DNA from: Clostridia bacterium
GTDB taxonomy: Bacteria > Bacillota > Clostridia > Oscillospirales > CAG-272
Assembly: GCA_900769475.1 (NCBI GenBank)
Contig: CAAGGQ010000175.1
Location: 1 to 16,835, forward strand
DNA length: 16,835 nucleotides
Direction of reading: 5' to 3'
Positions 1-6,744 of the stretch are shown piece after piece; the first letter of the stretch is position 1, and each line of letters begins with the position of its first letter. The position numbers and the translations under genes were made by a program. The notes beneath the pieces are model-generated. The model was given only the letters and a program-made list of their open reading frames with translations. It was not told the origin of the DNA and did no database searches.

Positions 1-1074
1 GTTGCCGAGGAGGTAGCCGAGGAGCTGGCCGAAGAGGTTCCCGCCGAGGAGGAAGCTCCCGCCGAGGCAGAGAATCTGGAAGAGACCGTGGAAGAAGCCA
101 TGGAAGAGCTCAACGAGGAGCCTGCAGAGGCAGAGAACACCGTTGCCGAGGAGATCGTGGAGCAGGTGGCCGAAACTCTGGAGGAAGAGGTCGTTGCAGA
201 AGAAGCCGAAGCAGAGGCCTCCGAAGAGGATCTCCAAAACGCCGTATCTTCCGCAATGGAAGAAAACCTCACCGACGAAAGCGTAGAAGCCTTCGTCGAG
301 GTGGACGAGGACGACGATAAGGATGATGACAAGGATGATGACGATTCCTTTGGTGCTTTCTCCGGCATGGATCTCAACTTTATCGACGTAAAGGAACAGC
401 CCGAGGAGTATGCAGCTCTTCTGGAGCAGGAGAAGAACGGCGAGGTTCAGCTGGTATCCCGTTACCGCAGAAGCTACCAGTCCCGTCTGATCCAGTCCCA
501 GGGCAACGTTCAGGATTACTACAACATTCTTAAGAACGCGCTCCTGTCCTACAAGGGCGTAAAGAACCGTATCAGCTGGAACTACGAGGCGTTCAACAAG
601 GGCAGAGCCCACGTTGCAAAGATGAACGCCAAGACCAAGACTTTGTACCTCTACCTGGCCCTCAACCCCGAGGAGCTGGTGGACACCAAGTACGGCATTA
701 CTGACGTTTCCTCCAAGAAGAAGTACGCATCGGTTCCCGTGCTCATGAAGATCAAGGGTGAGCGCAAGTTCAAGTATGCTCTGGAGCTGATCGATAAGCT
801 CTGCGCCGAGCAAATGGAGCTGCCCAAGAAGGCCAACGCCGAGGAAGTGGATTACCACATGCCTTACCAGACCCTGGAGGAGATGGTAGAGAGCGGCGTG
901 GTGAAGATGCTGGTTGCCGGTGTACCTCTGACCCAAACCGAGGAAGAGGGAACCAAAGCGGTTGCCGTTCAGGAATCCGGGGATGCAAACGTATCCTTCG
1001 TAGCTCCTGCCGATGCTCCCGCCGTAGCCGCCGCTGCCGAGGAAGCTGCCGCCGAGGAGACCACCGAGGCATAA
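1..1074 (+). CDS. Acidic Ala/Glu-rich protein with conserved basic C-terminal domain (5' partial)
   Basis: The frame is open from base 1 to the TAA at 1072-1074, so the gene enters from the left. A GTG at 88 has no ribosome binding site and the same V-A-E-E repeat style runs through it, so it is not taken as the start. Bases 1-300 encode low-complexity Glu/Ala/Val sequence. Bases ~301-345 encode an Asp-rich tract with DDDK units. From ~448 to ~840 there is a folded, basic, aromatic-rich region (RYRRSYQSRLIQS, YYNILKNALLSYKGVKNRISW, KTLYLYLALNPEE). I recall similar sequences in conserved hypothetical proteins of Clostridia, but know no function for them. The C-terminus returns to Ala/Glu-rich sequence. 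No membrane segment is visible in this part. A strong terminator follows at once. The architecture (acidic linker, basic domain) would suit an interaction or scaffold role, which is inference only. Confidence 0.85.
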   Translation, partial: VAEEVAEELAEEVPAEEEAPAEAENLEETVEEAMEELNEEPAEAENTVAEEIVEQVAETLEEEVVAEEAEAEASEEDLQNAVSSAMEENLTDESVEAFVEVDEDDDKDDDKDDDDSFGAFSGMDLNFIDVKEQPEEYAALLEQEKNGEVQLVSRYRRSYQSRLIQSQGNVQDYYNILKNALLSYKGVKNRISWNYEAFNKGRAHVAKMNAKTKTLYLYLALNPEELVDTKYGITDVSSKKKYASVPVLMKIKGERKFKYALELIDKLCAEQMELPKKANAEEVDYHMPYQTLEEMVESGVVKMLVAGVPLTQTEEEGTKAVAVQESGDANVSFVAPADAPAVAAAAEEAAAEETTEA

Positions 1075-1083
1075 TTTCAAATC

Positions 1084-1116
1084 AAAAAGCCGACACCTTC
1101 GGGGGTCGGCTTTTTT
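1084..1116 (+). terminator. Rho-independent terminator
   Basis: GCCGAC and GTCGGC arms (1089-1094 and 1105-1110) flank an inner CC-TTCG-GG, followed by TTTTTT at 1111-1116. It sits 9 bases after the stop of the acidic protein and ends that transcript before the cysE promoter. Confidence 0.9.
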
Positions 1117-1146
1117 GCGTCTTTTTTATAAGATTTCAAAAATCTA

Positions 1147-1175
1147 TTTACAAACACGAAAAGTTCGTGTATAAT
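1147..1175 (+). promoter_or_regulatory. cysE-tmk promoter with operator-like inverted repeat in the spacer
   Basis: TTTACA at 1147-1152, a 17-base spacer, then TATAAT at 1170-1175. The spacer holds a perfect 7-bp inverted repeat, ACACGAA (1154-1160) and TTCGTGT (1164-1170), separated by 3 bases and ending on the first base of the -10 box. A repressor bound there would block RNA polymerase. The untranslated leader is about 55 bases. Confidence 0.8.
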
Positions 1176-1237
1176 AAATAGTAACCCGACGGAGAAGAGC
1201 CGTCGATCCAAGCGAACCCCCAAGGGAGGAACCACTT

Positions 1238-2002
1238 ATGGATAACCAAGTATTACAGAACCAAGCCGAGCTTCAGGATGCTCTGTCCGAGGAGCCTTCT
1301 CTGCGCCGGGAGATCCGGGAGATCGTGCAAACCGTAAAGGAACGCGACCCCGCTGCCCGGAGCACCGCCGAGGTCCTGTTGCTATATTCGGGCGTTCACG
1401 CCATTTTGTTGCACCGTGTGGCGCACCGCCTGTATAAAAAGGAACGCTTTTTTGCCGCCCGTGCCGTGAGCCAGCTGGGGCGTGCTTTGACCGGTATCGA
1501 GATCCATCCCGGTGCCACCATTGGCAAGGGTTTCTTCATCGACCACGGTATGGGCGTGGTGATCGGCGAGACCGCCGAGATTGGTGATAACTGCACCATC
1601 TACCAGGGGGTCACTCTGGGTGGTACGGGCAAGGATGTGGGCAAGCGTCATCCCACTCTCCACGATAACGTAATGGTGGGCGCGGGTGCCAAGGTGCTGG
1701 GTCCCGTAGAGGTGGGCTCCAACTCCAAAATCGCCGCCAACGCGGTGGTTCTGCGTGCTGTGCCCGAAAACAGCACCGCCGTGGGCATTCCCGCTAAGGT
1801 GGTCAAAAAGGACGGTGTGCGGGTGCAGGTGGACCTGGACCAGGTGCACATTCCCGACCCCGTGGCGCAGGAATTGAACCGCTTGAATGAAAAGCTGAAC
1901 GAGGTTACCAAAGCGTTGGCTGCCCTCGAGGCAAAACAGACCTCCCCCAAAACGGCGGCAAGAAAGAGAAAAGGAACCCAGGAACATGACGGAGAAAACT
2001 AA
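1238..2002 (+). CDS. cysE: Serine O-acetyltransferase
   Basis: Acetylates L-serine with acetyl-CoA to O-acetylserine, the first step of cysteine synthesis, in the cytosol. The 254-residue protein has a short helical N-terminus (~1-80) and a left-handed beta-helix of hexapeptide repeats (~85-190). The active-site stretch FFIDHGMGVVIGETAEIG carries the catalytic His at 103. Glu88 in IEIHP replaces the Asp that pairs with His in the E. coli enzyme. GVTLGGTGKDVGKRHP is the typical CoA and substrate-binding loop. After residue ~195 comes a helical, basic tail (to ARKRKG) that is longer than usual. The ATG has GGGAGGA at 1224-1230, 7 bases upstream. The last 17 bases overlap tmk, which suggests translational coupling. 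Pairing serine acetyltransferase with a nucleotide kinase has no obvious metabolic logic. Confidence 0.95.
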   Translation: MDNQVLQNQAELQDALSEEPSLRREIREIVQTVKERDPAARSTAEVLLLYSGVHAILLHRVAHRLYKKERFFAARAVSQLGRALTGIEIHPGATIGKGFFIDHGMGVVIGETAEIGDNCTIYQGVTLGGTGKDVGKRHPTLHDNVMVGAGAKVLGPVEVGSNSKIAANAVVLRAVPENSTAVGIPAKVVKKDGVRVQVDLDQVHIPDPVAQELNRLNEKLNEVTKALAALEAKQTSPKTAARKRKGTQEHDGEN

Positions 2003-2639
2003 TCTGCCGGGACGCTTTATCGTGTTCGAAGGCATTGATGGCGCGGGGAAGTCCACCCAGATCGGACTGCTTCGGGATGCGTTGCAAAAGGAAGGTCGGC
2101 GGGTGTACTGCACGGCCGAACCCACCGAGTCGGTTTCGGGAGGGCTGTTGCGGGATGCCCTGGGCGGCGTTTCTAAGCGCACCACCTGCGAGCTGGCAGC
2201 CATGTTTGTGCTGGATCGCATTTTTCACAACGTCAACCCGGTGCACGGCATTGAGAAGATGCTGGCCGATGGCGTGGACGTGATCTGTGACCGCTATTAT
2301 TATTCGTCCCTGGCGTACCAGGGCAGCGACACCGATTTCGCTTGGGTACGGGATATGAATCTGAACTGTCCCGAGATCCGCAAGCCTGATATTTGCATCT
2401 TCCTGGACCTCACCCCCGAGCAGAGCATGGCGCGCATCGAGGGCGGACGGGTAACCAAGGAGATTTACGAAACCGACGAAAAGCTGAGGCGGGTACGCAA
2501 TCAGTTCTACCGCGTGTTTGAGGAATTGAAGGATAGAGATCGCATTGAGATTGTGGACGCATCGAAAAGCATTGAGGAGATCCACGGAGAGATCGTGGGA
2601 TTGATGCATATGCTGAATGAAAGCAATTTATCAAATTAA
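1986..2639 (+). CDS. tmk: Thymidylate (dTMP) kinase
   Basis: Phosphorylates dTMP to dTDP with ATP in the dTTP pathway, in the cytosol. The 217-residue length is usual for the family. Walker A is FEGIDGAGKST (14-24), the DRY motif is DRYYYSSLAYQG (102-113), and IFLDLTPEQSMARI (138-151) is the strand before the LID, which contains GGRVTKEIYE. The common TREPGGT loop reads TAEPTES (43-49), so the Arg is missing. This is a variant form and a related nucleoside-monophosphate kinase cannot be fully excluded. It begins inside the end of cysE and ends just before a terminator, so both share one transcript. Confidence 0.9.
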   Translation: MTEKTNLPGRFIVFEGIDGAGKSTQIGLLRDALQKEGRRVYCTAEPTESVSGGLLRDALGGVSKRTTCELAAMFVLDRIFHNVNPVHGIEKMLADGVDVICDRYYYSSLAYQGSDTDFAWVRDMNLNCPEIRKPDICIFLDLTPEQSMARIEGGRVTKEIYETDEKLRRVRNQFYRVFEELKDRDRIEIVDASKSIEEIHGEIVGLMHMLNESNLSN

Positions 2640-2641
2640 AA

Positions 2642-2670
2642 AAAGGGCGATTCGTGTAGAATCGCCCTTT
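2642..2670 (+). terminator. Rho-independent terminator of cysE-tmk
   Basis: A perfect 9-bp stem GGGCGATTC (2645-2653) and GAATCGCCC (2659-2667), loop GTGTA, flanked by AAA and TTT. The U-run is short, so it could work in either direction. Confidence 0.75.
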
Positions 2671-2716
2671 GATGATGATACGTTATTATGTTTTATCCTT
2701 TCTATTGATTCCATGT

Positions 2717-2784
2717 GTCATCCTGAGGGGCGGCTCGTTTACGAGCCGAAGTCGAAGTTCCGCATGGCAAAGTCTTCCACCCAA
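2717..2784. repeat. Dispersed intergenic repeat with CATCCTGAG edge
   Basis: Begins TCATCCTGAGGGGCGGCTCG, contains a hairpin GGCTCG-TTTA-CGAGCC (2731-2746), and continues GAAGTCGAAG ... GCATGGCAAAG. This matches my memory of a repeat widespread between genes in gut Clostridia. There is only one copy in the window, so the family assignment is from memory. Confidence 0.5.
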
Positions 2785-2787
2785 CCC

Positions 2788-2851
2788 GTAGGGGAGACCT
2801 GTGGTCTCCCGCGGGCGAACAAACGCCACGCAAGCGTGGTGGTCGCCCCTA
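2788..2851. repeat. GTAGGGG...CCCCTAC multi-hairpin repeat, copy 1
   Basis: The outer arms GTAGGGG (2788-2794) and CCCCTAC (2845-2851) are complementary. Inside are two hairpins: GGGAGACC-TGT-GGTCTCCC (2792-2810), and a longer one with GGGCGA and TCGCCC arms around CCACGC-AA-GCGTGG. The same plan, with the shared CCCGCGGGCG centre, recurs at 15134-15181. It carries no ORF. Confidence 0.75.
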
Positions 2852-2877
2852 CATGCGATTACGTACACTTTTTAAAG

Positions 2878-2915
2878 AAAACGCCAACCCGATGGTTTGT
2901 TCGAGTTGGCGTTTT
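2878..2915 (-). terminator. Terminator of the GH99-like gene
   Basis: ACGCCAAC (2881-2888) and GTTGGCGT (2905-2912) form an 8-bp stem with a 16-base loop. A and T runs flank both sides, so it can act on both strands. On the minus strand it lies 21 bases after the stop of the glycosidase gene. Confidence 0.75.
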
Positions 2916-2935
2916 ATTGTCGTTGTTTCTATGTT

Positions 2936-4051
2936 TTATTCCCCATCCACAAACACGCGCTTGATGGCCTCCAGATAGCCGTAGCCGTAAATATCATCGG
3001 GTTGGAGGTAGCTGGTTTCGGTCCATTCGTTCCAGCTGTTCACCGTGATCAGCGGGGCTTTCAGCTCCTTGTGGGTGTCAATGTATTCCTTGGCCATGCG
3101 GAAGCCTTGCTCCACGTTTTCGGGCGTGTTGTTTTTGCAGATGTTTCCGCGGAAGATGTTGTAGCGGGGATTGGAATCCCAGCCTACCGACACGTGGGGA
3201 TAGTAGGGCATGGTAAAGGATTTGGCAACAAACTCCTGCTCCTTCTTCACGTCCTCCAGGATCTTCAGGTAGTCCTGGGCCATGGTGGGAACCATATGCA
3301 CGAACTGGTAGTGGGTGGCGCTGTCAAAGCCTAAAGTATTGACGGCGGCAACGGCGTCGCCCTCGTATACGGGGTCGATTCCCGTGGCGTTGAGCTTATG
3401 GCTGCTACGCAGAGCCACCTGCAGCTCCAGTCCCGGAAATCCGGCCTTGATCGTTTCCTCGCGGAAGTACTCCAGGGCACGGCGGGCGTTTTCAATGCCC
3501 CCCAGACCCGCGATGAGGTTGTAAAAATCGTAGATCATGTACACCGGTTTTCCGTCGATCTTGTAATAGGAGGGATGGGAAAAGTAGTTCTCAATGGTGC
3601 GCTTGACCACCGTTTGGAACTGCTCAAAATTCACTTCGCCGTTCCAGATGGGATAGTTCATCTCGGCGGTGCGCTTATCCCAAATAGAAGTGGCCGTGTG
3701 GTTGGCCCACATGAGGTAGAATTTGACCTTGTGGTTGTTTCGCGCCTTGAGGTAGCCGTTGTTCAGGCATTGCTCCAGGAAGGGGCGGTTATCGTACCAG
3801 TACCAATCGTAGATAAACACGTTGACGCCGTGGGCGGCGGCGGCCTCGATCTCCATTTCCATCACAAAGGGATCGGCCTCGTTCACGTAGCCCCAGAGGG
3901 GTCTGCGGGGCCACTGATGTCCCTGGAACATGGGCTTCATGGAGTGCACCGTCTGCCACTCGCCGTAGCCCTCGGGCCAAAAGATGCGGGAGCGGGGCTC
4001 GTCGCCGGTATAGGAGGGCCAGATAAAGGCCGCAACGTCATACTTTTTCAT
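2936..4051 (-). CDS. GH99/WbsX-like glycoside hydrolase
   Basis: A 371-residue protein without signal peptide, so probably cytosolic. It resembles the WbsX/GH99-like TIM-barrel group (relatives include endo-alpha-mannosidases). Visible hallmarks are VAAFIWPSY at the first strand, EIEAAAAHGVNVFIYDWYWY (67-86) and the C-terminal VNSWNEWTETSYLQPDD with WNEW at 340-343, followed by YGYGYLEAIKRV. WbsX proteins are often labelled glycosyltransferases, but the fold is that of a hydrolase. The start is the ATG at 4049-4051 with GAGGTGAT just upstream. A GTG nine bases earlier lies inside that binding site and is rejected. The gene has its own consensus promoter and lies behind the GH4 gene, from which a terminator separates it. 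Probable role is intracellular trimming of an imported oligosaccharide; the substrate is not shown by the sequence. Confidence 0.8.
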   Translation of the reverse strand: MKKYDVAAFIWPSYTGDEPRSRIFWPEGYGEWQTVHSMKPMFQGHQWPRRPLWGYVNEADPFVMEMEIEAAAAHGVNVFIYDWYWYDNRPFLEQCLNNGYLKARNNHKVKFYLMWANHTATSIWDKRTAEMNYPIWNGEVNFEQFQTVVKRTIENYFSHPSYYKIDGKPVYMIYDFYNLIAGLGGIENARRALEYFREETIKAGFPGLELQVALRSSHKLNATGIDPVYEGDAVAAVNTLGFDSATHYQFVHMVPTMAQDYLKILEDVKKEQEFVAKSFTMPYYPHVSVGWDSNPRYNIFRGNICKNNTPENVEQGFRMAKEYIDTHKELKAPLITVNSWNEWTETSYLQPDDIYGYGYLEAIKRVFVDGE

Positions 4052-4078
4052 GGAGATCACCTCGCGTGATTTTTTTTC

Positions 4079-4107
4079 ATTTTATCACATTCCGTGGCGA
4101 ATGTCAA
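4079..4107 (-). promoter_or_regulatory. Promoter of the GH99-like gene
   Basis: On the minus strand TTGACA (plus 4102-4107), a 17-base spacer, then TAAAAT (plus 4079-4084). It is strong by consensus and lies 27 bases before the ATG. Confidence 0.85.
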
Positions 4108-4131
4108 TACGAAAAACGTCATGCGCGGCGA

Positions 4132-4169
4132 AGAAAAAACGGCAAGGACGTGGGAACACGTCCTTGCCG
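4132..4169 (-). terminator. Terminator of the GH4 gene
   Basis: A 13-bp perfect stem CGGCAAGGACGTG (4140-4152) and CACGTCCTTGCCG (4157-4169) with loop GGAA. On the minus strand it is followed by TTTTTT (plus 4132-4139 is A-rich with one G). It sits 17 bases after the GH4 stop, so GH4 and the GH99-like gene are mostly separate transcripts. Confidence 0.9.
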
Positions 4170-4186
4170 GGGGATACTGTGGGAAA

Positions 4187-5563
4187 TCAGCGCAGATGCT
4201 TGAGGTATGCCTTGGTGCCCTCGAACATGGTGTTGAAGAGCTCTTCCTGATCGGCTTCCTTCAGGGCGCAGACCAGGTGATCCTGCTTGAAGGCGGCCAG
4301 AGCCGTTTCGCGGCTTCCCGAGAAGGAGGCGTCCACGGCACGATCGTTCTCAGCGGCAATGCGGCTGACGTAGGGATAGATGGCCGCAGGAACCTCACCT
4401 GCGTGCACCGGGATCACGGTGTTGGCGCGAATGATGGCGTTGGTTTCCACAATGGTGCCCAGGGGCAGGTTGGGGATCTGACCCATGTTGGGGAAGTTCA
4501 CGTTGGTGATCTTATCCTCCAGACCCAGGAGAGCGCGGATCAGGTCAACCCCCTCCTCACCGGTTTCCTTAATGGTGAATTTCTTCTCGCCCGAAAGGAG
4601 CTTTTCACTCTCTTCCTCCCGCTTGGCCTGTTTTGCTCTGCGATAGTCTACAGTGGTCAACCCAAACTTCCAGCTCTTAACGGTTTCGGGATCGGCCAGG
4701 TAGTCGCCGGCATCCATAAATTCTGCCAGGTGACGGTCGCCTGCGGCGGCGATGAGGCCAAAGCGACGGAAGAGGTCAAAGCGAACGCGGAAGGCACCGC
4801 GGAAGGGATCGGTCTCCCATCCCTTGCCCTTGCCCTTTTCGTAGCCCGACTCGTAGTAGCGATCCACAAATTTTTCGTAGGTCTTAAAGAGATCCAGGTT
4901 GCGATACTGTGCCTTGGTAAACCAGGTAAAGTGGTTTACACCCGTAACGTTTACGGCAACGTCCTTATGAGGAACGCCGGCAATGCCCTCGATTTCCTCC
5001 AGAGCGGCGGAGAGCAGCTTCTGGGTGCCAAAGACCTCGTGGCAGCAGCCAATGGCCTTAATGGCGGGGAACTCCTTATAGAGTGCCTTGAGGCAGTTGG
5101 CCATGGGGTTGGTGTAGTTGATGACCCAGGCGTTGTGGCAGTAGGTGCGCACGTTGCGGGCAATGTCCTGCATCATGGGAACCGTGCGCAGGGTGCGGAA
5201 GAATCCGCCGGGGCCGGTGGTGTCGCCTACCGATTGATAGATTCCGTACTTCTCGGGAGCGTGTACGTCTACCTGCATCTCGTCAAAGGTTGCGGGGAGA
5301 ATGGAAATGATTACGATCTGGGCGGCGATGAGTGCCTCGCCAATGTGATGGGCAACATGATAACGCCAGTTGGAGTTTTCAATGGAGTTGCCAATGATTT
5401 CGTTTTTATCTGCCGCGGGAAAGTCAATGTCGTAAAGAAAAACGTCGCCCGAAATGTCCGGTGCCTTGGCCAGATCGTTCATCAAGGTCCAGGCCCATCC
5501 ACGGGAGCCACCGCCGATATAGGCGATTTTCAGATCGGGGATCGTATTATTTTTATAGTGCAT
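4187..5563 (-). CDS. Family 4 glycosidase, probable NAD/Mn-dependent alpha-galacturonidase
   Basis: GH4 enzymes cleave glycosides by an NAD-dependent oxidation-elimination route with a divalent metal. Seen here: a Rossmann start IAYIGGGSRGW (13-23), INYTNPMANC (148-157), CHEV at 174-177 and TGVNHFTWF (207-215). Cys174 and His211 are the expected metal ligands. The family is subdivided by the C-H-x-V motif: CHNV marks phospho-glucosidases, CHSV alpha-galactosidases, and CHEV has been linked to alpha-galacturonidases such as Bacillus LplD and Thermotoga PalA. Length 458 is normal. There is no signal peptide, so the enzyme is cytosolic. The ATG has AGGAGG 8 bases upstream. The divergent AraC gene is the likely regulator. 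Family certain; substrate inferred from the one motif. Confidence 0.85.
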   Translation of the reverse strand: MHYKNNTIPDLKIAYIGGGSRGWAWTLMNDLAKAPDISGDVFLYDIDFPAADKNEIIGNSIENSNWRYHVAHHIGEALIAAQIVIISILPATFDEMQVDVHAPEKYGIYQSVGDTTGPGGFFRTLRTVPMMQDIARNVRTYCHNAWVINYTNPMANCLKALYKEFPAIKAIGCCHEVFGTQKLLSAALEEIEGIAGVPHKDVAVNVTGVNHFTWFTKAQYRNLDLFKTYEKFVDRYYESGYEKGKGKGWETDPFRGAFRVRFDLFRRFGLIAAAGDRHLAEFMDAGDYLADPETVKSWKFGLTTVDYRRAKQAKREEESEKLLSGEKKFTIKETGEEGVDLIRALLGLEDKITNVNFPNMGQIPNLPLGTIVETNAIIRANTVIPVHAGEVPAAIYPYVSRIAAENDRAVDASFSGSRETALAAFKQDHLVCALKEADQEELFNTMFEGTKAYLKHLR

Positions 5564-5586
5564 AACAGTCGCCTCCTTTTTTTACC

Positions 5587-5595
5587 ATAATAGCA
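5587..5595 (-). promoter_or_regulatory. Extended -10 promoter of the GH4 gene
   Basis: On the minus strand TGC-TATTAT (plus 5587-5595) is an extended -10 element. No good -35 is found at 16-18 bases. A weak -35 with an extended -10 is typical of activator-dependent promoters and fits control by the divergent AraC protein. Confidence 0.6.
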
Positions 5596-5677
5596 CAAGA
5601 TCGAACAAATTTATATAAGGATATTGCCAACCTTCTTTTTTTTTTGAAATTTATTGCTCTTTTTTTCTCAAAAGGGC

Positions 5678-5706
5678 TTGTTTTTTTTTACATCGTTCTT
5701 TATAAT
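5678..5706 (+). promoter_or_regulatory. Promoter of the AraC-type regulator
   Basis: TTGTTT (5678-5683), a 17-base spacer, then TATAAT (5701-5706). The 180-base divergent region between GH4 and this gene is AT-rich with long T runs and probably holds the regulator's binding sites, which I cannot define. Confidence 0.65.
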
Positions 5707-5743
5707 GTAACTAAGGAAACGAATCGAAAGGAGAGAGGGATCC

Positions 5744-6592
5744 ATGAACGAGAGCCGCTATTCGGTAACCGATGATTTTGTCATCAAAAAGGATCGGTAC
5801 AACACACCCATGGCAGCCATGCACTATCATAATTCCTTTGAGCTGTATTACCTGATCAACGGGGAGCGGGAATATTTTATTGAGGATCGCTTTGTGAAGG
5901 TCCATGCGGGAGATTACGTTCTCATTCCGCCCAACATGCTCCACCGTACCGACGGAAAGGGTGCCACCCGCATGCTCTGCTTTTTTACCGAGGCCTTTCT
6001 CTCCCGCTTTTTCTCCAAGGAAATGATCGGAATGCTGGCTGATCGCACCACACCAAAGGTCTTTCGTCCCAACCCGGCGGACGCTGAACGGCTGGAGGGG
6101 GTGGTTTCGGCCCTGTTGCAGGAATACCAAGACCGAAGGGAAGGGGAGGACACCTGCGCCGCCTGGTATCATTTGGCTTTTCATTTGTTCGAGTTGTTGT
6201 TTCATCTTTCCACGGGAATCAATCACTATATGCAGCAGCGTTGCATTGATCAGCGCATGAGTCGGATCGTACAGTACATCAACGAAAATTACAACCACAT
6301 CAATTCCATTGAGGATATTTCCAATCATTTTTATATTTCCAAGTACTACCTGTGCCGTTTGTTTGCCAAGGAACTGGGGGGTTCGCTGATCTCCTATCTC
6401 AACGTGGTCAAGATCCGCATGGCCTGCGCGCTGATCGGAGAGGACACGTTGAGCATGACCGAGATCGCTCTGAAGTGCGGGTTCAATTCTTCTTCCTATT
6501 TTTGCAAGGTCTTTCGGGCGGAAATGGGGGTCCCCCCCAGCGTATATCGGGCCGAAATGCTGATGCAAAAGCCGGCCGAGGAGGCGCGGTAG
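5744..6592 (+). CDS. AraC-family transcriptional regulator with N-terminal cupin
   Basis: 282 residues. Residues ~20-90 form a sugar-sensing cupin (MHYHNSFELYYLINGEREYFIEDRFVKVHAGDYVLIPPNMLHR; H27, H29 and H67 stand out). Residues ~172-272 are the two-helix-turn-helix DNA-binding domain, with helix 1 near SIEDISNHFYISKYYLCRLF and the family signature ALKCGFNSSSYFCKVFRAEMGVPPSVYR at 242-269. The ATG follows AAAGGAGAGAGG. It is divergent from the GH4 gene and upstream of a sugar-binding lipoprotein, so it probably activates one or both in response to the imported sugar. The ligand is unknown. No clear terminator follows; a weak GGAG/CTCC hairpin lies at 6596-6611. Confidence 0.9.
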   Translation: MNESRYSVTDDFVIKKDRYNTPMAAMHYHNSFELYYLINGEREYFIEDRFVKVHAGDYVLIPPNMLHRTDGKGATRMLCFFTEAFLSRFFSKEMIGMLADRTTPKVFRPNPADAERLEGVVSALLQEYQDRREGEDTCAAWYHLAFHLFELLFHLSTGINHYMQQRCIDQRMSRIVQYINENYNHINSIEDISNHFYISKYYLCRLFAKELGGSLISYLNVVKIRMACALIGEDTLSMTEIALKCGFNSSSYFCKVFRAEMGVPPSVYRAEMLMQKPAEEAR

Positions 6593-6677
6593 ATGGGAGG
6601 AGGGGGCTCCTTTCAAAATTAAATTAATACTTTCTTGCTATGTTTTTGAAAAAATGTGTTATGTTTTCCCGGACTCA

Positions 6678-6706
6678 TTGACAGTTGGTGCTGGCTTTGT
6701 TATAAT
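6678..6706 (+). promoter_or_regulatory. Perfect consensus promoter of the binding-protein gene
   Basis: TTGACA (6678-6683), 17 bases, TATAAT (6701-6706), the full sigma-70/sigma-A consensus. It lies 38 bases before the start codon and suggests strong, separate expression of the binding protein. Any regulation must come from a repressor site that I cannot see. Confidence 0.9.
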
Positions 6707-6744
6707 GAAATTGTTCAATTTTAAACAAGAAAGGAAGCCCATTT

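Noticed and set aside
1154..1170. LexA (SOS) box in the cysE promoter
   Set aside because: Half-sites are CGAA-N3-TTCG, not GAAC-N4-GTTC.
2788..2851. CRISPR array
   Set aside because: The hairpin repeats occur singly and 12 kb apart, without regular spacers or cas genes.
3398..4069. 223-codon plus-strand frame over the GH99-like gene
   Set aside because: Shadow of a gene with clear WNEW and promoter signals on the other strand.
4094..5590. 498-codon open frame on the plus strand across the GH4 gene
   Set aside because: It mirrors the GH4 gene, has no binding site and no recognisable motif. GH4 with CHEV and Rossmann motifs is clearly the real frame.
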